Source of the DNA: Phycobacter sedimenti
GTDB taxonomy: Bacteria; Pseudomonadota; Alphaproteobacteria; Rhodobacterales; Rhodobacteraceae
Reading direction: 5' to 3'
Assembly (NCBI RefSeq): GCF_038148855.1
Contig: NZ_JBBVGR010000001.1
Coordinates: 124,001 to 188,000 of the forward strand
DNA length: 64,000 bases
Part shown: positions 24,057 through 32,859 of the stretch, piece by piece
Layout of the letters: each line of letters begins with the position of its first letter
How positions within the stretch are numbered: position 1 is the stretch's first letter
Position numbers and translations under genes: made by a program
The notes under the pieces: generated by a model
Seen by the model: the letters and a program-made list of their open reading frames with translations, nothing else
What the model was told of the DNA's origin: nothing
Database searches by the model: none

Positions 24057-24419
24057 ATGAGCGACGCAAAGACCCGTATCGACGAAATCGTCAAGAACAA
24101 CGACGTGGTGCTTTATATGAAAGGCACCAAGGAAATGCCCCAGTGCGGCTTTTCCTCCCGCGTGGCGGGCGTTCTGAACTACATCGGCGTTGATTACACC
24201 GATGTGAACGTTCTGGCCGACGAAGAGATCCGCCAGGGCATCAAGGAGTATTCCGACTGGCCCACCATCCCCCAGCTTTACGTCAAGGGTGAGTTCGTGG
24301 GCGGCTGCGACATCATCACCGAGATGACCCTGTCGGGTGAACTAGATGGCATGTTCGAAGAAAACGGCGTGAACTTCGACAAGGCCGCGGCCGACAAGAT
24401 CCGCGAAGCCAACGGCTAA
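24057..24419 (+). CDS. grxD: Monothiol glutaredoxin, Grx4 type
   Basis: 120 residues. The CGFS active site is at 30-33 (MPQCGFSSRV), preceded by KGTKEMP and followed by WPTIPQLYVKGEFVGGCDI, which provides the glutathione-binding TVP-like (here TIP) and GG segments. CGFS glutaredoxins bind a bridging [2Fe-2S] cluster and pass it on, commonly with a BolA partner such as the one encoded upstream. RBS CGAGGAAAACCCAA. A strong terminator follows. Confidence 0.97.
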   Translation: MSDAKTRIDEIVKNNDVVLYMKGTKEMPQCGFSSRVAGVLNYIGVDYTDVNVLADEEIRQGIKEYSDWPTIPQLYVKGEFVGGCDIITEMTLSGELDGMFEENGVNFDKAAADKIREANG

Positions 24420-24440
24420 GCCCATCCGTCACAGAAATTG

Positions 24441-24485
24441 AAACGGGCCTGTCCGCAAATTGCGCGACAGGCCCGTTTTCTTTTG
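24441..24485. terminator. Terminator between grxD and zapA
   Basis: AAACGGGCCTGTC and GACAGGCCCGTTT form a 13-bp stem around CGCAAATTGCGC (itself partly self-complementary), then TTCTTTT. A-run on the left makes it usable from both directions. Confidence 0.88.
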
Positions 24486-24513
24486 AGTGTGATATACTGA
24501 CCCGCCCGCAGTC

Positions 24514-24936
24514 TTACTGCGCAGCGGCAGCTTTTTCCTCGATCTGCTGGGCCAGCGCCTCGGCCCGGGCGGCAACCTCCGCCAGGCCTTCCTCGACCTG
24601 CGGGGGCACAACCGGCACTTCGACCCGCTCTGGCTCTGGCGGCGGCGCATTGCGCAGCGCCTCGATCTCGGCGTCGCGCTTGGCAAGTTCCGCCTCGCGT
24701 TCGGCGAGGACCGCTTCGACTTCCTTGATGCGATCCTCGACGGCGGCGGTCTTGTCAGCCAGCATCAGCCCTGCCATCAAAAGCATCCGAGCCTCGGGCA
24801 TGCGACCGATCTGGTCCGACAGGACCTGAGCCTCATCATCGAGCATCTTGGCCGCCGAATGCAGGTAGCTTTCCTCCCCTTCCTGGCAGGAGACTTCAAA
24901 ACCGCGGCCGCCGATATGAATGGTCACTTCGGGCAT
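24514..24936 (-). CDS. zapA: Cell division protein ZapA
   Basis: 140 residues. The N-terminal ~90 residues are the ZapA fold (VTIHIGGRGFEVSC... EEYLHSAAKML-type segment and LLMAGLMLADK), which bundles FtsZ filaments; then a helical region and an Ala/Pro/Glu-rich tail longer than in enteric ZapA. It overlaps by one base the stop of a coiled-coil protein gene upstream, so the two are a translational pair. Confidence 0.9.
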   Translation of the reverse strand: MPEVTIHIGGRGFEVSCQEGEESYLHSAAKMLDDEAQVLSDQIGRMPEARMLLMAGLMLADKTAAVEDRIKEVEAVLAEREAELAKRDAEIEALRNAPPPEPERVEVPVVPPQVEEGLAEVAARAEALAQQIEEKAAAAQ

Positions 24937-25733
24937 CAGACTTCCTCTCCTTCGGGCAGATTGGGTGCACCGGCCAGCAGCGGCTCCAACCGTGCGAGAA
25001 CCGCATTGACCTGGGCCTTGTCACTGGCTTGCGCCGCGCGCAGCCCATCAATTTCCGCTGCCATGGCGGCATTGATCAATCCGGCATCGCCCAGACCTTC
25101 GGCATTGGCTTCGCGAAGGGCGGCGTTTGAAGTGCGCAACTGCTCATTGGCGAGGCGCAGCTGCTGGAGTTCCGTATCAAGGCGGACCAGCATTTCGTCT
25201 GCCGTCTCGGCAGGCTCGCCGCTTTGCCCCATCTCCTCATCAGCGTCGACAGAACCTCCCAGACCCGCATTCAGCGCGGCATTGGAGGCCTCCAACTGCT
25301 CGATCCGGTCCTCCAGGGTTTCCTTCTCGGTCGCTGCAGTGTTCTGAACGGCTTCCAGTTGGGACTTAAGCCGTGCGACTTCCTGTTTCAGCGCCTCGGT
25401 CTGGGGCGAATTTCCAGCCTCATTGCGCAGAAGCTCCAGCTCGGCCTTCATGGCAGCGATGTCTTCCGCGCTCTCACCGCCCTCCGGGGCTGGCGCACCG
25501 CCACCCTGCGCTTCCAGCTCTTTCTGTCGGGCCCGCAGAACCTTGACCCGCTCGGTGAGCTGGGCATTCGCGATCCGTTCCTCCTCAAGGGCATCTTCCA
25601 GTGCACTGGTGTCTGCTGCCTCAACCGCGCGGGCCTCGGCGGCGGTCTTGGCCGCTTCGAGGCTTCCCACCCCGGCGCCGATCCGTTCCATCGCGGCCAG
25701 AATGCGCCCCTGCAAATCTTCGATCTGGTTCAT
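24936..25733 (-). CDS. Coiled-coil protein coupled to zapA
   Basis: 265 residues, almost entirely predicted helix with heptad-like Leu/Ala spacing (LTERVKVLRARQKELEAQ; LKQEVARLKSQLEAVQ; LRLANEQLRTSNAALRE), broken by acidic or Gly-rich linkers. No signal peptide or membrane segment. The stop shares a base with the zapA start (TGATG-type junction), an arrangement that suggests they work together. By analogy with ZapB, a coiled-coil linker that binds ZapA, it may be a divisome partner; there is no direct sequence evidence of homology. Confidence 0.75.
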   Translation of the reverse strand: MNQIEDLQGRILAAMERIGAGVGSLEAAKTAAEARAVEAADTSALEDALEEERIANAQLTERVKVLRARQKELEAQGGGAPAPEGGESAEDIAAMKAELELLRNEAGNSPQTEALKQEVARLKSQLEAVQNTAATEKETLEDRIEQLEASNAALNAGLGGSVDADEEMGQSGEPAETADEMLVRLDTELQQLRLANEQLRTSNAALREANAEGLGDAGLINAAMAAEIDGLRAAQASDKAQVNAVLARLEPLLAGAPNLPEGEEV

Positions 25734-25948
25734 GCCTGTCCCTCACCCGTCAACGTAGCCACAGCGCCGTGCTCGCCTCATCGCCCTTTGCCGCCGCGTC
25801 CGGCTCCACCACCTTTTCGCGCGAATCACATTGGGGCTACGAAACCTTGTTCACCTTAGCCAATGCAGGAGTAAAACACCCCCTGTTTGCTTTCAAGCAC
25901 TTGCAGGCAAACCTTCGTGTTCCGGCAGAAGAAACCCCCGCCAGCGCT

Positions 25949-25976
25949 TGATCTTTGCCGCATCACTGGTATTGAG
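25949..25976 (+). promoter_or_regulatory. Candidate promoter of tkt
   Basis: TTGATC, 16 bp, TATTGA, placing the start near 25983, about 30 bases before the GTG start codon. Confidence 0.35.
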
Positions 25977-26012
25977 CGCGCAATCTGCCTGCCAATCTAA
26001 AGGAACAGTTCA

Positions 26013-28034
26013 GTGGACCTGACAGCCCTGCGCAACGCAAATCCCGATCATTGGAACAAAGCCGCGGCGATCCGCGCCCTGACCCTCGATGCCGTCACCG
26101 CCGCCAACTCCGGCCACTCCGGCATGCCGATCGGCATGGCCGATGTGGCCACCGTCCTGTTTGAAAAGCATCTCAAATTCGACGTAAAGGCACCAAAGTG
26201 GGCCGACCGCGACCGGTTCATTCTCTCTGCGGGCCATGGCTCGATGCTGATCTATTCGCTGCTCTATCTCATGGGCGATGAACAGGTGACGCTGGATCAG
26301 ATCAAGAACTTCCGCCAGATGGGCGCGCTGACGGCCGGTCACCCAGAAAACTTCCTGATCGACGCCGTCGAGACCACCACCGGTCCCCTGGGCCAGGGCA
26401 TTGCCAATGCCGTGGGGTTTGCCATGGCCGAGGAAATGCAGCGCGCTCACTACGGCAAGAAGATCGTCGATCACCACACTTATGTGATCGCCGGCGACGG
26501 CTGCCTGATGGAGGGCATCAGTCACGAGGCCATCGGCATCGCCGGTCGCCAGCAACTGGGCAAGCTCATCGTTCTTTGGGACAACAACAACATCACCATC
26601 GATGGCACCGTCGAACTCTCGGACCGCACCAATCAGGTGCAGCGTTTCAAGGCCTCTGGCTGGCATGTCCTGGAAATCGACGGTCATGACCCCGAAGCAA
26701 TCGACGCTGCAATCACTGCCGCGAAAAAGAGCAAGAAACCCTCGATGATCGCCTGCAAGACCCATATCGCCCTGGGCCACGCAGCCCAGGACACCTCGAA
26801 AGGGCACGGCGCGCTGACCGACAAGGATCAACTGAAAGCGGCCAAGGAAGCCTATGGCGCTCCCGTGGGCGATTTCGAAGTCACTCCCGAGGTCAAGGCA
26901 CAATGGGAAGCCATCGGAACCCGTGGCGCCGCCGAGCGCGCTGCCTGGGAGGCCCGCTTTGCCGAGGTCTCCAAGCAGAAACAGGACCGGTTCAACCGCG
27001 CCTATGCGCTGGAGGCGCCGAAAAAACTGTCTGCCGCCATCAAGGCGCTGAAAAAACAGATCAGCGAAGAGCAGCCGAAGGTCGCCACTCGTAAATCGAG
27101 CGAAATGGCCCTGGCGGTGATCAACCCGCTGATGCCCGAAACCGTGGGCGGATCGGCAGACCTGACCGGGTCCAACAACACCAAGACCGGCGACCTGGGC
27201 GTCTTTGACACCGACAACCGCAAGGGCCGCTACGTCTACTGGGGCATCCGTGAGCACGGAATGGCCGCGGCAATGAACGGGATGACCCTGCACGGCGGCA
27301 TGCGCCCCTATGGCGGCACCTTCTTCTGCTTTACCGATTATGCGCGCCCCTCGATGCGCCTGGCGGCCCTGATGAAGATTCCGACCGTATTCGTGATGAC
27401 CCACGACTCGATCGGTGTCGGCGAAGATGGCCCCACCCACCAGCCGGTCGAACATCTGGCGATCTGCCGCGCGACCCCGAACACCTATGTCTTCCGCCCC
27501 GCCGACACGGTCGAAGCGGCCGAAGCATGGGAAATCGCCGTCACCGCCAAGGAAACCCCCTCGGTCATGGTGCTGACCCGTCAGAACCTGCCTACCGTGC
27601 GGACCGAGCACAAGCTGAGCAACCTCACCGAAAAGGGCGCTTATGTCCTGGCCGAGGCGGAAGGCAAGCGTCAGGTGATCCTGATCGCCACCGGATCCGA
27701 GGTGTCACTGGCGATGGAAGCCAAGGCCAAGCTGGAGGCGATGGGTATCGGCACCCGCGTCGTCTCCATGCCCTGCATGGAGCTCTTTGCGCAGCAGGAT
27801 GAGGCCTACCGCCGCAAGGTCCTGCCCGCAGGCCCTGTGCGCATCGGCATCGAAGCAGCGGTGCGTGCTGGCGGCTGGGATCGCTGGCTGTTGGGTGAAC
27901 GCGGCCAGGAAAAGAAGGCAGCCTTCATCGGCATGGACCGCTTCGGCGCCTCCGCCCCGGCAGACGAGCTGTTCGAGAAATTCGGCATCACGGCCGAAGC
28001 GGCCGTCGCGAAAGCCAAAGAGCTGCTTGGCTAA
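26013..28034 (+). CDS. tkt: Transketolase
   Basis: 673 residues. TPP enzyme of the pentose phosphate and Calvin-type sugar rearrangements. GHSGMPIGMADVA near 30, the TPP motif GDGCLMEGISHEA around 155, and the pyrimidine-binding segment FFCFTDYARPSMRLAALM in the second domain are all present; a conserved His pair is in AGHG and HDSIGVGEDGPTHQP. GTG start with AAAGGAACAGTTCA upstream. Single gene, flanked by a candidate promoter and a strong terminator. Confidence 0.97.
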   Translation: MDLTALRNANPDHWNKAAAIRALTLDAVTAANSGHSGMPIGMADVATVLFEKHLKFDVKAPKWADRDRFILSAGHGSMLIYSLLYLMGDEQVTLDQIKNFRQMGALTAGHPENFLIDAVETTTGPLGQGIANAVGFAMAEEMQRAHYGKKIVDHHTYVIAGDGCLMEGISHEAIGIAGRQQLGKLIVLWDNNNITIDGTVELSDRTNQVQRFKASGWHVLEIDGHDPEAIDAAITAAKKSKKPSMIACKTHIALGHAAQDTSKGHGALTDKDQLKAAKEAYGAPVGDFEVTPEVKAQWEAIGTRGAAERAAWEARFAEVSKQKQDRFNRAYALEAPKKLSAAIKALKKQISEEQPKVATRKSSEMALAVINPLMPETVGGSADLTGSNNTKTGDLGVFDTDNRKGRYVYWGIREHGMAAAMNGMTLHGGMRPYGGTFFCFTDYARPSMRLAALMKIPTVFVMTHDSIGVGEDGPTHQPVEHLAICRATPNTYVFRPADTVEAAEAWEIAVTAKETPSVMVLTRQNLPTVRTEHKLSNLTEKGAYVLAEAEGKRQVILIATGSEVSLAMEAKAKLEAMGIGTRVVSMPCMELFAQQDEAYRRKVLPAGPVRIGIEAAVRAGGWDRWLLGERGQEKKAAFIGMDRFGASAPADELFEKFGITAEAAVAKAKELLG

Positions 28035-28060
28035 CCTGCGGCCGATCCGATCACAGATCC

Positions 28061-28092
28061 GAGGCGCCCCGACCGGGCGCCTCTTTTCTTTT
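28061..28092 (+). terminator. Terminator after tkt
   Basis: GAGGCGCCC-CGACC-GGGCGCCTC, a 9-bp stem, then TTTTCTTTT. Confidence 0.92.
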
Positions 28093-28243
28093 GCAGACAT
28101 ACTGGCCAGTCCAGCCGGAGGAACCGCGCCCTGCTTTTGCAGAAGGAGCGCCTGTAACCTCTTGCGATAGCAAAAAAACGTCTCGAGCCACCGAAGGGGT
28201 CGCACGATGAAATGTATAGAACAATCTGTTCGGGAGATGAGGC

Positions 28244-28329
28244 TGGTACCCAAGGCCGGACTCGAACCGGCACGCCCGCAAAGGCGGGGGATTTTGAATC
28301 CCCTGCGTCTACCATTCCGCCACTTGGGC
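28244..28329 (-). tRNA. tRNA-Leu (anticodon CAA)
   Basis: 86 nt including the encoded CCA. Acceptor stem GCCCAAG/CTTGGGT, anticodon arm GGGGA-TTCAAAA-TCCCC with anticodon CAA for UUG, an extra arm CCGCCTTTGCGGG as expected of a class II tRNA, and a TTCGAGTC T-loop. Isolated on the minus strand between tkt and the VTT-domain gene. Confidence 0.96.
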
Positions 28330-28488
28330 CTCGACGCTGTTGTTACCCAAGGCATTGGGAGAGGTCCAGAGCCAAAGATCAATCCGCCAGCAGAAATCTG
28401 CAGAAAGCACCGACATCAGGGCGCGCAATATTGACCTCCCGGCCGCGCCATGCAACCTCGGCGCAAAGGTGACAGAAGCGGGAAAACA

Positions 28489-29067
28489 ATGCTGCGCAGG
28501 CTATATAATCGCACGATGGCCCTGGCGGATCATCCCCACGCGCTGTGGTGGCTGGCGGTGGTGTCTTTCGCTGAAAGCTCGGTCTTTCCGATCCCTCCCG
28601 ATGTGCTGATGATCCCGATGATTCTGGCCCGTCCATCGCGTGCTTGGCTGATCGCTCTGGTCGCTCTGGTTTCATCCGTTTTGGGCGGGATCCTCGGCTA
28701 TGCCATCGGTGCCTTCTTTTACGAAGGGATCGGACAGCCTGTGCTGCAGGCCATGGGCAAGGCTGATGCCATGGAAGCCTTCAACACGCGATTCAATGAT
28801 TTTGGCTTCTGGGCCGTTCTGGGCGCGGGGATCACCCCCTTCCCTTACAAGGTGATCACCATCATGTCCGGCTGGACCGGCATGCCGCTGGCCACCTTTG
28901 TGGCCACCTCGATCCTGGCGCGGGCGGTGCGCTTCTTTGCGGTGGCCGGGCTGCTCCGCCTCTTTGGCGCGCCAGTGCGGGCCTTTATCGAACAAAGGCT
29001 CGGGCTCGTCTTTACGGTCTTCGTTGTCCTGCTGTTCGGGGGATTCCTTGTTGTGAGGTACCTATGA
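28489..29067 (+). CDS. VTT-domain (YqaA/DedA-like) membrane protein
   Basis: 192 residues with four or five membrane segments. The early SFAESSVFPIPPDVLMIPM motif and the later GAGITPFPYKVITIMSG are hallmarks of the YqaA branch of the DedA/SNARE-associated family, thought to move lipids or contribute to membrane homeostasis. The start at 28489 drops 13 unconserved upstream codons. Overlaps the next gene by 4 bases (ATGA), so it is coupled to the DsbB-like protein. Confidence 0.88.
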   Translation: MLRRLYNRTMALADHPHALWWLAVVSFAESSVFPIPPDVLMIPMILARPSRAWLIALVALVSSVLGGILGYAIGAFFYEGIGQPVLQAMGKADAMEAFNTRFNDFGFWAVLGAGITPFPYKVITIMSGWTGMPLATFVATSILARAVRFFAVAGLLRLFGAPVRAFIEQRLGLVFTVFVVLLFGGFLVVRYL

Positions 29068-29528
29068 CGCTCAGATCCCTGCTGATCCTTCTTGCCGCCG
29101 GCGGCTCGGCTGCACTTTTGCTTGGAGCCTTTGGATTTCAATACATCGGCGAGATGCCGCCCTGCAAAATGTGCTACTGGCAGCGGTATCCGCATGGTGC
29201 GGCCGTCGGCATTGGTGCCCTCGCCCTGCTCCTGTCCGGCAGCACCCTGCCCTATCTTGGTGCTTTGGCCGCGCTGACCACCTCGGGCATCGGCGCCTTT
29301 CATGCGGGCGTCGAGCAGGGCTGGTGGGAAGGACCGAGCACCTGCACGTCCGGTCCGGTGACTGGTCTGACGCCCGAACAGCTTATGGAGCAGATCATGG
29401 CCGCCCCGCTGGTGCGTTGCGATGAAATCCCGTGGGAGATGTTCGGCCTTTCGATGGCATGCTGGAACGCGGTAATCTCGCTTGGTCTCGCGCTGATCTG
29501 GTTTGCAGCGGCCCGCCACAGCCGCTGA
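29064..29528 (+). CDS. DsbB-family disulfide bond formation protein
   Basis: 154 residues, four membrane helices. The first periplasmic pair is PPCKMCYWQR (Cys34, Cys37), where the CxxC followed by WQR is the DsbB signature that passes electrons to quinone; a second cysteine pair is in STCTS and VRCDE. It reoxidises a DsbA-like oxidase. No dsbA nearby. Translationally coupled to the VTT protein gene upstream; convergent with the Lrp regulator. Confidence 0.93.
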   Translation: MTLRSLLILLAAGGSAALLLGAFGFQYIGEMPPCKMCYWQRYPHGAAVGIGALALLLSGSTLPYLGALAALTTSGIGAFHAGVEQGWWEGPSTCTSGPVTGLTPEQLMEQIMAAPLVRCDEIPWEMFGLSMACWNAVISLGLALIWFAAARHSR

Positions 29529-29533
29529 GCGCG

Positions 29534-29959
29534 TCAGGTCTCTTTCTTGGTGGCCAGCAGAAGATTTGTTTCGCTGTTGGCGACTCCTTCGAAATTCCGG
29601 ATCTTCGTCAGGGCGATATCGAGCGTTTCCAGGGTTTCGGTGCCCAGTTCCACAATCAGATCCCAGCGCCCGTTGGTGGTGTGGATCGCGCGCACCTCTG
29701 GCAGACCCTGCAGCTGGCGGATGATCCGGCTGGCGCCGCGTCCTTCTATCCCTATCATCATCAGCCCGCGCACCGGATCACGCAGAACATCCTCTTTGAG
29801 GACGACTGAAAAGCCAAGGATGTCTCCGCGTGATTGCAGCCGTTCGATCCTTGCCCTGACGGTGGTCCGCGACAGGTTGAGTTGAAGCGCCAGATCCGAC
29901 AGGGAGGCGCGCGCATTGTGCCTCAGGGCGCCAATCAGGCGCTCATCCGTTTTGTCCAT
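29534..29959 (-). CDS. Lrp/AsnC-family transcriptional regulator
   Basis: 141 residues. Helix-turn-helix at about 4-60 (DERLIGALRHNARASLSDLALQLNLSRTTVRARIERL), then the RAM ligand-binding domain (VRAIHTTNGRWDLIVELG). Starts at 29959 with GGAGGTCAAT directly upstream; the longer open frame is unsupported. It faces arginase and ornithine cyclodeaminase genes, so it is probably their arginine- or ornithine-responsive regulator. Half of an 11-bp inverted repeat covers its start codon, suggesting autoregulation. Confidence 0.93.
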   Translation of the reverse strand: MDKTDERLIGALRHNARASLSDLALQLNLSRTTVRARIERLQSRGDILGFSVVLKEDVLRDPVRGLMMIGIEGRGASRIIRQLQGLPEVRAIHTTNGRWDLIVELGTETLETLDIALTKIRNFEGVANSETNLLLATKKET

Positions 29960-29999
29960 ATTGACCTCCGAAATAACCATTCGCAGCCCAATATGGACA
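29954..29999. promoter_or_regulatory. Candidate Lrp operator between lrp and arginase
   Basis: TGTCCATATTG (29954-29964) and CAATATGGACA (29989-29999) are perfect inverted copies, 24 bp apart (35 bp start to start). The left copy overlaps the lrp ATG. Lrp-type proteins commonly bind such spaced dyads as multimers. Confidence 0.55.
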
Positions 30000-30074
30000 C
30001 TTTTTTGGCTTTCATCCACCCCGAAACGGATATTTCTTTCCATAAACCTCAATGCCTTCACAGGAGCTGCACAG

Positions 30075-31001
30075 GTGACTGAACAACACTGCGTTCTGAT
30101 CGGCGCGCCGGTCGACAGCGGGAAACGCCGCCCGGGCTGCCTCATGGGACCGGACGCCTTTCGCACGGCCGGCCTGGCCAAGGCCCTGTCGGATCTGGGG
30201 CACAGGGTCTCGGATCTTGGCAACCTCTCGCCCGCATCCCATGAGCCGGACACGGATGATGCCCGTCTCTTTGCCCTGAACCGCACCATCGGCTGGACAA
30301 AGACCCTTGCCCGTGCCGCACAGGAGGCCATGGGCCAAGGTCTGCCCATTTTCCTCGGCGGGGACCATTCGCTTTCTCTGGGGTCGGTTCTGGGCGCCGC
30401 CAACCACGCGGCAACGCAAGGGCGTCCGCTGTTTGTGCTCTGGCTGGATGCCCATACGGATTTTCACACGCCGCAGACCACCGACAGCGGCAATCTGCAT
30501 GGCACTCCGGTGGGCTATTTCACCGGGCGCAGCGGATTTGACGGCTTTCCCGAGGTTCAAAACCCGGTTCCAGAAGAAAACGTCTGCATGATCGGCCTGC
30601 GCTCGGTGGATCGTGCCGAACGTGCCGCGCTTGAGAACAGCCGGATCCGCCGCCATGACATGCGCGATATTGACGAGAACGGCATCAAGGGCCCGCTGAC
30701 TGCGTTTCTGGACAGCGTGGCCGCTCAGAACGGCATGCTGCATGTCTCGCTGGATGTGGACTTTCTGGATCCATCGATCGCGCCCGCGGTCGGCACCACG
30801 GTTCCCGGCGGCGCCACCGTTCGCGAGGCGCATCTGATCTGCGAAATGCTGCATGACTCGGGCCTCGTGACCTCGCTCGACCTGGTCGAGCTCAACCCTT
30901 TCCTTGATGAACGCGGACGCACTGCGCATCTGATGGTCGATCTTTGCGCCTCGGCCCTAGGCCGCCGCGTCTTTGACCGTCCCACACGGAGCTACCAATG
31001 A
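30075..31001 (+). CDS. Arginase
   Basis: 308 residues. Splits arginine into ornithine and urea at a dinuclear Mn centre. Metal ligands are in LGGDHSLSLG (His), LDAHTDFHT (Asp, His, Asp) and SLDVDFLDPS (Asp pair). GTG start at 30075 with AGGAG upstream; the longer in-frame ORF from 29916 crosses the operator and is discounted. Ends overlapping the OCD gene (ATGA), so the pair converts arginine to ornithine and then proline. Urea released would need a urease elsewhere. Confidence 0.96.
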   Translation: MTEQHCVLIGAPVDSGKRRPGCLMGPDAFRTAGLAKALSDLGHRVSDLGNLSPASHEPDTDDARLFALNRTIGWTKTLARAAQEAMGQGLPIFLGGDHSLSLGSVLGAANHAATQGRPLFVLWLDAHTDFHTPQTTDSGNLHGTPVGYFTGRSGFDGFPEVQNPVPEENVCMIGLRSVDRAERAALENSRIRRHDMRDIDENGIKGPLTAFLDSVAAQNGMLHVSLDVDFLDPSIAPAVGTTVPGGATVREAHLICEMLHDSGLVTSLDLVELNPFLDERGRTAHLMVDLCASALGRRVFDRPTRSYQ

Positions 31002-32056
31002 CCCAGCCTTCGGAAAAAGCGCTCGTTCCTTTTGTGAGCGTCGACAATATGATGCGCCTTGTTCATCACGTTGGCATCGAAGCGATGCTGCGCGATCTGG
31101 CCACCTATGTCGAAGAGGATTTCCGCCGCTGGGAGCTGTTCGACAAGACGCCCCGAGTCGCCAGCCATTCCGACGTCGGGGTGATCGAACTGATGCCCAC
31201 CTCGGACGGAGAGGCCTACGGGTTCAAATACGTCAACGGCCACCCCAAGAACACGTCCGAGGGGCTACAGACGGTGACCGCTTTCGGTCTTCTGGCGGAT
31301 GTTTACACCGGCTATCCGGTACTGCTGACCGAGATGACCCTGCTCACAGCACTGCGGACCGCCGCAACCTCGGCCATGGCGGCCAAGTATCTGGCGCCAC
31401 AGGGTGCGGATACAATGGCAATGATCGGAAATGGCGCCCAGTCGGAGTTCCAGACTTTGGCCATGAAAGCGATCTGCGGGCTGAAATCCGTACGCCTTTA
31501 TGACAAGGATCCCGCCGCAACCCGGAAATGCGCCCGCAATCTGGCAGATTCCGGCCTTGAGGTGGTCATCTGCACCAGCCCGGAAGAGGCCATCGAGGGC
31601 GCGCAGATCCTCACCACCTGCACCGCAGACAAGCAAAACGCCACCATCCTGAGCGACAACATGGTCGGCCCGGGCGTGCACATCAACGCCATCGGCGGCG
31701 ACTGCCCCGGCAAGACCGAACTGGCAGCAGGCATTCTGACCCGCTCCGATGTCTTTGTGGAATTTCCCCCGCAGACCCGCATCGAGGGCGAGATCCAGCA
31801 GATGCCCGATGATTTTCCGGTCACCGAACTCTGGCAGGTCATCTCCGGGCAAAAGCCCAGTCGGCGCGACGGCCAGCAGATCACCCTGTTTGACAGCGTC
31901 GGCTTTGCCATCGAGGATTTCAGCGCCCTCCGTTACATCCGGGACCGGATCAAGGGCAGCGCCTTCTACACCGAGCTGGACATGCTCGCTGACCCCGACG
32001 ATCCGCGCGACCTTTTCGGGATGCTGCAACGCTCAGGCACCGCACACCCCGCCTAG
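30998..32056 (+). CDS. Ornithine cyclodeaminase
   Basis: 352 residues, mu-crystallin/OCD family. Converts ornithine to proline and ammonia using bound NAD. TALRTAATSAMAAKYLA and the Rossmann loop MIGNGAQSEFQ (about residue 142) are typical, as is the INAIGGDCPGKTEL segment with the catalytic Asp. Coupled by a 4-base overlap to arginase; together they form a two-step arginine-to-proline catabolic operon divergent from an Lrp regulator. Ends 3 bases before the stop of a convergent HNH gene. Confidence 0.96.
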   Translation: MTQPSEKALVPFVSVDNMMRLVHHVGIEAMLRDLATYVEEDFRRWELFDKTPRVASHSDVGVIELMPTSDGEAYGFKYVNGHPKNTSEGLQTVTAFGLLADVYTGYPVLLTEMTLLTALRTAATSAMAAKYLAPQGADTMAMIGNGAQSEFQTLAMKAICGLKSVRLYDKDPAATRKCARNLADSGLEVVICTSPEEAIEGAQILTTCTADKQNATILSDNMVGPGVHINAIGGDCPGKTELAAGILTRSDVFVEFPPQTRIEGEIQQMPDDFPVTELWQVISGQKPSRRDGQQITLFDSVGFAIEDFSALRYIRDRIKGSAFYTELDMLADPDDPRDLFGMLQRSGTAHPA

Positions 32057-32059
32057 GGT

Positions 32060-32644
32060 TCAGGCATCCAGTTCGGAATCCCAGTACAAGAAGTCCATCC
32101 AGCTTTCGTGCAGATGGTTGGGTGGAAACTTGCGCCCGATATTGCGCAGTTCCTCGGCACCGGGACGTCGAGGCGCTTTGCGCAAATGCATACCTGCGCG
32201 ATGTAGCGACTTTGACCCCTTGCGCAGATTGCATTTGGAACACGCCGCAACGACATTTTCCCAGCTGGTTACGCCCCCCGCCGCGCGCGGCACCACGTGA
32301 TCAAAGGTCAGATCACCGCGTGCGCCGCAGTATTGGCAGCAGAATTCGTCCCTCAGAAACAAATTAAAGCGCGTGAAGGCCACGCGCTTTTGAGGTTTCA
32401 CATAGTCTTTCAATACGACAACCGAAGGTATTCGGATCTCGGTACTGGGGCTGTGAACGACAGTGTCATATTCCGCGACGATCGCCACCCGATCCAGCCA
32501 GGCCGCCTTGACCGCATCCTGCCAGGGCCAGAGTGAGAGCGGATAATAGGATAAGGGTCTGTAGTCCGCATTGAGTACCAGCGCCGGGTGGTGTTTCAAC
32601 GCCCCGGGTTCACGTACAAACTCGCTTCTGAAATCACCGTCCAT
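32060..32644 (-). CDS. HNH endonuclease-domain protein
   Basis: 194 residues. The HNH motif with zinc cysteines reads CQYCGARGDLTFDHVVPR, then CSKCNLRKGS. The N-terminal part (ALVLNADYRPLSYYPLSLWPWQDA) is the conserved region of a widely distributed chromosomal HNH family whose function is not settled; it is not a toxin or homing enzyme by context. Start at 32644 follows GAGGAAGACG; a longer frame to 32839 is unlikely. Convergent with the OCD gene. Confidence 0.88.
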   Translation of the reverse strand: MDGDFRSEFVREPGALKHHPALVLNADYRPLSYYPLSLWPWQDAVKAAWLDRVAIVAEYDTVVHSPSTEIRIPSVVVLKDYVKPQKRVAFTRFNLFLRDEFCCQYCGARGDLTFDHVVPRAAGGVTSWENVVAACSKCNLRKGSKSLHRAGMHLRKAPRRPGAEELRNIGRKFPPNHLHESWMDFLYWDSELDA

Positions 32645-32859
32645 TCTAAACGTCTTCCTCGCCCTGCCTGCCGGTTGCCTGACACCAGAGCGGGGAACCC
32701 GCCCCAGTCTGAGATTGACTATATATCGCGATGAAAGGCTGACAAGCCCCTTGCGCATACTAGATCTCGGTCCCGGGAATAATCCGATTCCATGACACTC
32801 TGATAACGATACTGCCCAAGATCCTTGCACCCTACGCACCGCCCCCCTATTGCGGCCCC

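Noticed and set aside
26010..27611. 533-codon open frame opposite transketolase
   Set aside because: Antisense shadow; tkt motifs are all on the plus strand.
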